A stretch of DNA of 64,000 bases from Candidatus Kryptoniota bacterium (GTDB lineage Bacteria; Bacteroidota; Ignavibacteria; Kryptoniales; JAKASW01), in assembly GCA_036567965.1 (NCBI GenBank), contig DATCTN010000021.1, forward strand, positions 196,906 through 260,905. Direction: 5' to 3'. A model generated the notes under the pieces. It was not told the DNA's origin. It searched no databases and saw only the letters and a list, made by a program, of their open reading frames with translations. A program made the position numbers and the translations under genes. How positions within the stretch are numbered: position 1 is the first letter of the stretch; every line of letters starts with the position of its first letter. This document shows positions 60,667 through 64,000 of the stretch, piece after piece.

Positions 60667-61558
60667 ACTATTTGCGGGAGTGTTGATTGTTGCGCTGGGA
60701 GTGGCTCTCTTTCTCACCAACTTCGACGTGCTTTCTGTAAATTGGCGATTCATTTTCAAGTTGTGGCCGGTCCTCCTCGTGTTTGGCGGGATCTCCGTCC
60801 TTGTCTCCAATTCAAAATGGCGGGCGGTTCTATACGGAGTAACCTCGGTCCTGGTTATACTGTGGATCTTCTCGGCGGCCTCGGTCGGATGGGGAAACTT
60901 TCATGGACTATTCCATCGAGGCGATAGGACGGCGCACACACAGGAATTTGTACAAGACATGGAGAAGGGGATTCGCCACGGCCAGTTGAGGCTCAATTCC
61001 GGCGCGGGCACGTTTAATATTAATGATACCACCGATGACATGTTTTACGCACGAGCCGAAACCAATGTCGGATACTATTCTCTTGATGTCGACAAAGACG
61101 GCGCGACAGAGACTCTGAATCTGAATTATGAGGAAAAGAATAATAGCTGGAACTTCGGTGGTTCTACGAATACGGTGGACATGAAGCTCAATCCGAATCT
61201 GGACTGGAAGATCGTCGCGGAGGTCGGTGCCTGTTCTACTGATTTCGATCTTACTCCGTATATCGTCCAGCGCGTTGAGCTTAAGGCGGGCGCTTCTTCA
61301 TTGAAAGTGAAAGTCGGAGACAGAGCGGATTCTACCACGGTTAAAATGGATGCCGGTGCCTCGAGCATTACCGTTTATGTCCCACAGGGATCCGGGTGCC
61401 AGATCAGTGACCGGGCAGAATTATCAAGCAAGTCTTTTCCTGATTTTGTAAAAGGTGACGACGGTACATATCATACGGCGAATTTCGAAAACTCCAAGAA
61501 GAAAGTCTTCATTGAAGCGGAAGCGGGCGTGTCATCGATAAAGGTCAGAAGGTATTGA
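60653..61558 (+). CDS. LiaF-like/DUF5668 transmembrane protein with C-terminal beta-helix-like domain
   Basis: A 301-aa protein. Four N-terminal TM segments (ILIVALGVALFLTNF-type DUF5668 start; WPVLLVFGGISVLV; VLYGVTSVLVILWIFSAAS) lead to a beta-rich extracytoplasmic or cytoplasmic domain (about 100-301). This has repeating strands such as LRLNSGAGTFNIND, VELKAGASSLKVKVG, VKMDAGASSITVYVP and AEAGVSSIKV. This repeat of G-A-(G/S)-(S/T) turns is the LiaF/DUF2154-type, cell-wall-stress domain. It is paired with the PspC gene, so the two probably form one envelope-stress unit. A terminator follows. Confidence 0.8.
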   Translation: MKISRLFAGVLIVALGVALFLTNFDVLSVNWRFIFKLWPVLLVFGGISVLVSNSKWRAVLYGVTSVLVILWIFSAASVGWGNFHGLFHRGDRTAHTQEFVQDMEKGIRHGQLRLNSGAGTFNINDTTDDMFYARAETNVGYYSLDVDKDGATETLNLNYEEKNNSWNFGGSTNTVDMKLNPNLDWKIVAEVGACSTDFDLTPYIVQRVELKAGASSLKVKVGDRADSTTVKMDAGASSITVYVPQGSGCQISDRAELSSKSFPDFVKGDDGTYHTANFENSKKKVFIEAEAGVSSIKVRRY

Positions 61559-61609
61559 ACTGACAGGCAAACGTAGAGAACGTGCCTGAATTGCCGTAGT
61601 GGCATGCAG

Positions 61610-61637
61610 TCGCCCTCATCTGAGGGCGATTTTTTTT
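61610..61637 (+). terminator. Rho-independent terminator of the PspC/LiaF-like unit
   Basis: TCGCCCTCA (61610-61618), TC, TGAGGGCGA (61621-61629), then eight T. The perfect stem would open slightly at the loop. Confidence 0.93.
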
Positions 61638-61743
61638 GGAGTATCATAGACGGACGGGGTCGGTCTGGTGCATAGGATCTATTCGTCAACTCTTCTTGCC
61701 ATCTCCGGAAGTGTCCCGGCAAACGAAACATTGATGTGTTCTT

Positions 61744-61840
61744 TAGAAGATTCCTCGTCGTCACTTGGCCACTCCTCATCAGACTCCTGGGAATGACAAG
61801 AATGCCCCGACTGTCATTCCGGGCGAAGCAACGCGAATTA
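61744..61840. repeat. Palindromic REP-like intergenic element (single degenerate copy)
   Basis: The core is GGAATGACA (61790-61798) facing TGTCATTCC (61812-61820), flanked by AGATTCCTCGTCGTCACTTGG on the left (from 61748, length 21 if read with its G; only the first 20 matter) and GGGCGAAGCAACGCGAAT on the right. Imperfect palindromes of this kind (TGTCATTCxGxGCGAAGC) recur between genes in many environmental genomes. Only one copy is in this window, so dispersal cannot be shown here. The rest of the 61559-61991 gap holds a terminator and no gene. Confidence 0.5.
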
Positions 61841-61991
61841 TTTTTCTTTTTTCCGCGGTATGCGCAGATTAGATTTGAGCCGGATCGGAAACCGATTTTC
61901 CCGGAACCTTTAGACTTTCCGATCGACGAAAATTGTTGCGATCGGATTGAATAATCCTTTATTCCCGTTCGGTCGAGTATGGAGGAAGGGC

Positions 61992-62516
61992 ATGGCACAA
62001 CTGATTGTCTTCGCGGCAGGGTCGGCATTAATGCTTTACATTTCTCGTAAGGGACTCGTCGACCGCCACTCCTATGGATACTACAGGTTCTTTGGGTTTG
62101 AATTTGTGCTGCTGTCAATTGTCGCGAACATGGATCCCTGGTTCGTGTCACCCTTTGCGCCGCTGCAGCTCATCTCATGGCTCGCGCTGGCATCTTCGAT
62201 AGCTATTGCGGCGGTAGGATTTGTCACGCTCCGTAAAAATGGAAAACCGGCCTCCGGCGTGGATGATACAACGCTAATTGTAACTAGCGGCATTTATCGA
62301 TTCATCAGACATCCTCTTTACCTGTCCCTTATCCTCCTGGAAATAGGAGCAGTCCTGAAATCTCCATCTCTGTTTGGCGGGATACTTATCGTAGGTGGAA
62401 TGTTTTCATTCTTCAGTACCGCCCGCGCTGAGGAAACATTCAACACTGCCAAGTTCGGTGCTGTTTACGAAGAGTACATGGTACACACGAAAATGTTCGT
62501 GCCATACCTGTTTTAG
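61992..62516 (+). CDS. Isoprenylcysteine carboxyl methyltransferase/phospholipid methyltransferase-like membrane protein
   Basis: A 174-aa membrane protein with four to five hydrophobic helices. The C-terminal half has the signature of the ICMT/PEMT group: TSGIYRFIRHPLYLSLILLE, then ARAEETFNTAKFGAVYEEYM, ending with a Phe-Pro-Tyr tail. The RHPxY and E-E pair bind SAM. GGAGGAAGG lies 6 bases before ATG 61992; a TTG at 61947 is in frame but has no site. Bacterial substrates are not known. Confidence 0.83.
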   Translation: MAQLIVFAAGSALMLYISRKGLVDRHSYGYYRFFGFEFVLLSIVANMDPWFVSPFAPLQLISWLALASSIAIAAVGFVTLRKNGKPASGVDDTTLIVTSGIYRFIRHPLYLSLILLEIGAVLKSPSLFGGILIVGGMFSFFSTARAEETFNTAKFGAVYEEYMVHTKMFVPYLF

Positions 62517-62700
62517 TCCCTCCAATCGACTACCCTGAGTTGCATGTCGCGGTGGCAAACGGTCTGTTTATTTATTGATGTCCTCCAACCCCGCACACGC
62601 ATTTGGCAGTGGAATCCTTTGCAAGTGGAACATGAGTCTGATTAATTTGTAGTCAAAATATTCATAGGCTTCTCAATCGCACTTGAAAGGAAGGCTCGCG

Positions 62701-64000
62701 GTGAAATTGGTTAAGAGACTGATGATGTCGTGCATGGTGCTGGCTGGCACGGCAACATCTTGTTTTGCCGCGTCTCCCGGTACAAAGATGCCTTCACTTC
62801 TGACAATGACGCCGGTCGACTGGGTGATCATTGTACTGTACTTCGTCGTTGTCCTTGTGATCGGTTTCTATCTTAAGAAGTATACGCACACCGGCGAAGA
62901 GTTTTTCATGGCCGGCAGGAAGATGACAGCCTGGATCGCGGGACTGAGCTTCATATCGGCGAACCTGAGCTCTCTCGAGACGATGGGTTGGTCGGCCATG
63001 TCGTACCAGTACGGGATGCTGGGCGCGCATGCATATCTCATCGGGGCGATTCCTGCGATACTGTTCCTGGCGGTAGTAATGATGCCGTTCTATTATGTCA
63101 GCAGAACGCATTCCGTCCCCGGCTACCTCAAACTCAGATTCGGAGAGTCGAGCAGACTCCTCGCCGGAATTTCTTTTACGTTCATGACCGTACTTGTTTG
63201 CGGTGTCAATATGTTCGCGATGGCGAAGATCATGCAGCTCCTTCTGGGTTGGAATTTCGATGTCTGCATCTGGGTTTCGTCTCTTACGGTTGCGGTGTAT
63301 GTTTCTTTAGGCGGACTCCTTTCGGCGGTCTTCAACGAAGTGCTGCAGTTCTTCCTGATCTGGCTCGGGCTCCTTCTCATTCCGATTCTCGGGATAATCG
63401 ATGCGGGGGGCTGGACAAACATGATGGCTGCTATAAGCGCTCAGCATCCGGGCCAGAACTTCACGAGCCTCTGGGCAAGTCTCGGCTCCGCCTCCGATAA
63501 CCCGATGGGTATGCATTGGACAGGAATGGTTTTCGGACTGGGACTGGCTGTTTCATTTGGATACTGGTGCACTGATTTTTTACAGGTACAACGCGTGATG
63601 GCGGCGAAAAGCCTGAGAGCGGCGCAGAACGGCACGATTATCGGCGCCGGAATAAAAATGATGGTCCCGCTTATCGTGACGATTCCCGGCTTGCTCGGGC
63701 TGGCGGTACTCACCCAAAAGTCGGGCATTGTTCTCGTTCCGGAAAGTGTCGCGCAGGCAACCGGCGGCCACAGCTACAACGAAGTGCTGCCGCTTATGAT
63801 GGCACGATATCTCGGTCCGGGTCTGCTCGGTCTCGGTATCACCGCGATGGTTGCGGGATTTATGTCGGGAATGGCCGGCAACGTAAGCGCGTTCGCGACA
63901 GTCTGGACGTACGATGTGTATCGCCCTCTCATTAACAAGAATGCTGAAGACTCCCATTATGTGAGCATGGGACGCTGGAGCTCGATCGTAGGAGTATTTA
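62701..64000 (+). CDS. Sodium:solute symporter family protein (partial, C-terminus outside window)
   Basis: 433 codons stay open from GTG 62701 to the right edge. After a signal-like helix (LVKRLMMSCMVLAGTATSCFA) comes TM1 of an SSS transporter, DWVIIVLYFVVVLVIGFYLK. EEFFMAGRKMTAWIAGLSFI, the SLETMGWSAMSYQYG block near the sodium site, and YVSLGGLLSAVFNEVLQFFL are typical of SGLT-like symporters. FGYWCTDFLQVQRVMAAKSL is the TM6-7 region. GGAAGG precedes the start. Sugar or carboxylate transport is likely; the exact substrate is open. The 184-bp gap upstream (62517-62700) shows nothing else. Confidence 0.92.
   Translation, partial: MKLVKRLMMSCMVLAGTATSCFAASPGTKMPSLLTMTPVDWVIIVLYFVVVLVIGFYLKKYTHTGEEFFMAGRKMTAWIAGLSFISANLSSLETMGWSAMSYQYGMLGAHAYLIGAIPAILFLAVVMMPFYYVSRTHSVPGYLKLRFGESSRLLAGISFTFMTVLVCGVNMFAMAKIMQLLLGWNFDVCIWVSSLTVAVYVSLGGLLSAVFNEVLQFFLIWLGLLLIPILGIIDAGGWTNMMAAISAQHPGQNFTSLWASLGSASDNPMGMHWTGMVFGLGLAVSFGYWCTDFLQVQRVMAAKSLRAAQNGTIIGAGIKMMVPLIVTIPGLLGLAVLTQKSGIVLVPESVAQATGGHSYNEVLPLMMARYLGPGLLGLGITAMVAGFMSGMAGNVSAFATVWTYDVYRPLINKNAEDSHYVSMGRWSSIVGVF

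Noticed and set aside
62988-63500. 170-aa plus-strand frame
   Set aside because: Alternative frame inside the sodium:solute symporter; it is rich in Arg/Cys/His with no recognisable domain.
1-64000. CRISPR arrays, tRNA/rRNA genes, insertion sequences or prophage genes
   Set aside because: No regularly spaced repeats, no cloverleaf or rRNA-like segments, and no transposase, integrase or phage structural motif were seen.

Overview
This looks like a chromosomal segment of a Gram-negative bacterium from the Bacteroidota-Chlorobiota (FCB) side of the tree, for example an Ignavibacteria- or Kryptonia-like lineage. The placement is an inference. It rests on a short primary sigma factor (285 aa) without region 1.1, a GWxTD-domain protein, a bacillithiol-type deacetylase, a lone ftsE, many TTG/GTG starts without a clear Shine-Dalgarno, and two promoters of the form TTGAC(A/C)-N17-TAAATT that sit almost on the start codon. 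Coding density is high and neighbouring genes usually overlap by 4 to 20 bases. I see no tRNA, rRNA, CRISPR array, insertion sequence or prophage.

Layout. 1-933: an M20 amidohydrolase cut by the left edge. 1043-6780: a tight operon of phospholipid synthesis (pgsA, pgpA), cinA, thpR, recA, recX and an AI-2E family permease, with rpmB convergent. 7287-24122: a 17-kb surface-polysaccharide cluster with nucleotide-sugar enzymes, a Wzz-like protein, a Wzx flippase, a Wzy-like polymerase, several glycosyltransferases, an initiating polyprenyl glycosylphosphotransferase, and a GT2 protein fused to a truncated phosphotransferase domain. 24203-31275: a TetR-controlled efflux operon with an HlyD-type lipoprotein, two unlike ABC ATPases, TolC and two ABC-2 permeases. 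31347-34320: CBS protein, SDR and a glutaryl-CoA-dehydrogenase-like enzyme. 34335-42623: guaB, M24 peptidase, glycosyltransferase, purD, sugar epimerase, meaB and an acyl-CoA dehydrogenase. 42713-45056: a GH114-like secreted protein, Mrp/ApbC and an NFU-like Fe-S protein. 45070-48858 (minus): GWxTD protein, pdxA, methyltransferase, ftsE. 49254-54033: amino-acid permease, class V aminotransferase, aldehyde dehydrogenase and bshB1. 54198-59303: two GAF-domain signalling proteins on either side of rpoD. 59861-62516: cold-shock protein, a PspC/LiaF-like envelope-stress pair and a membrane methyltransferase. 62701-64000: a sodium:solute symporter cut by the right edge.

How it fits together. The polysaccharide cluster has a full Wzx/Wzy-type set (initiation, extension, flipping, polymerisation, chain-length control). 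It carries only part of each nucleotide-sugar pathway, so the rest must be encoded elsewhere. In the efflux operon, the two ATPases are degenerate at complementary positions, which predicts a heterodimer with one canonical and one impaired ATP site. The most unusual items are the GT2-phosphotransferase fusion, the asymmetric ATPase pair, the nested palindromes in the rpoD leader, the 11-bp inverted repeat before the REC-GAF-GAF-PAS gene, and the near-leaderless promoters. I did not find a clear new defence or mobile system.
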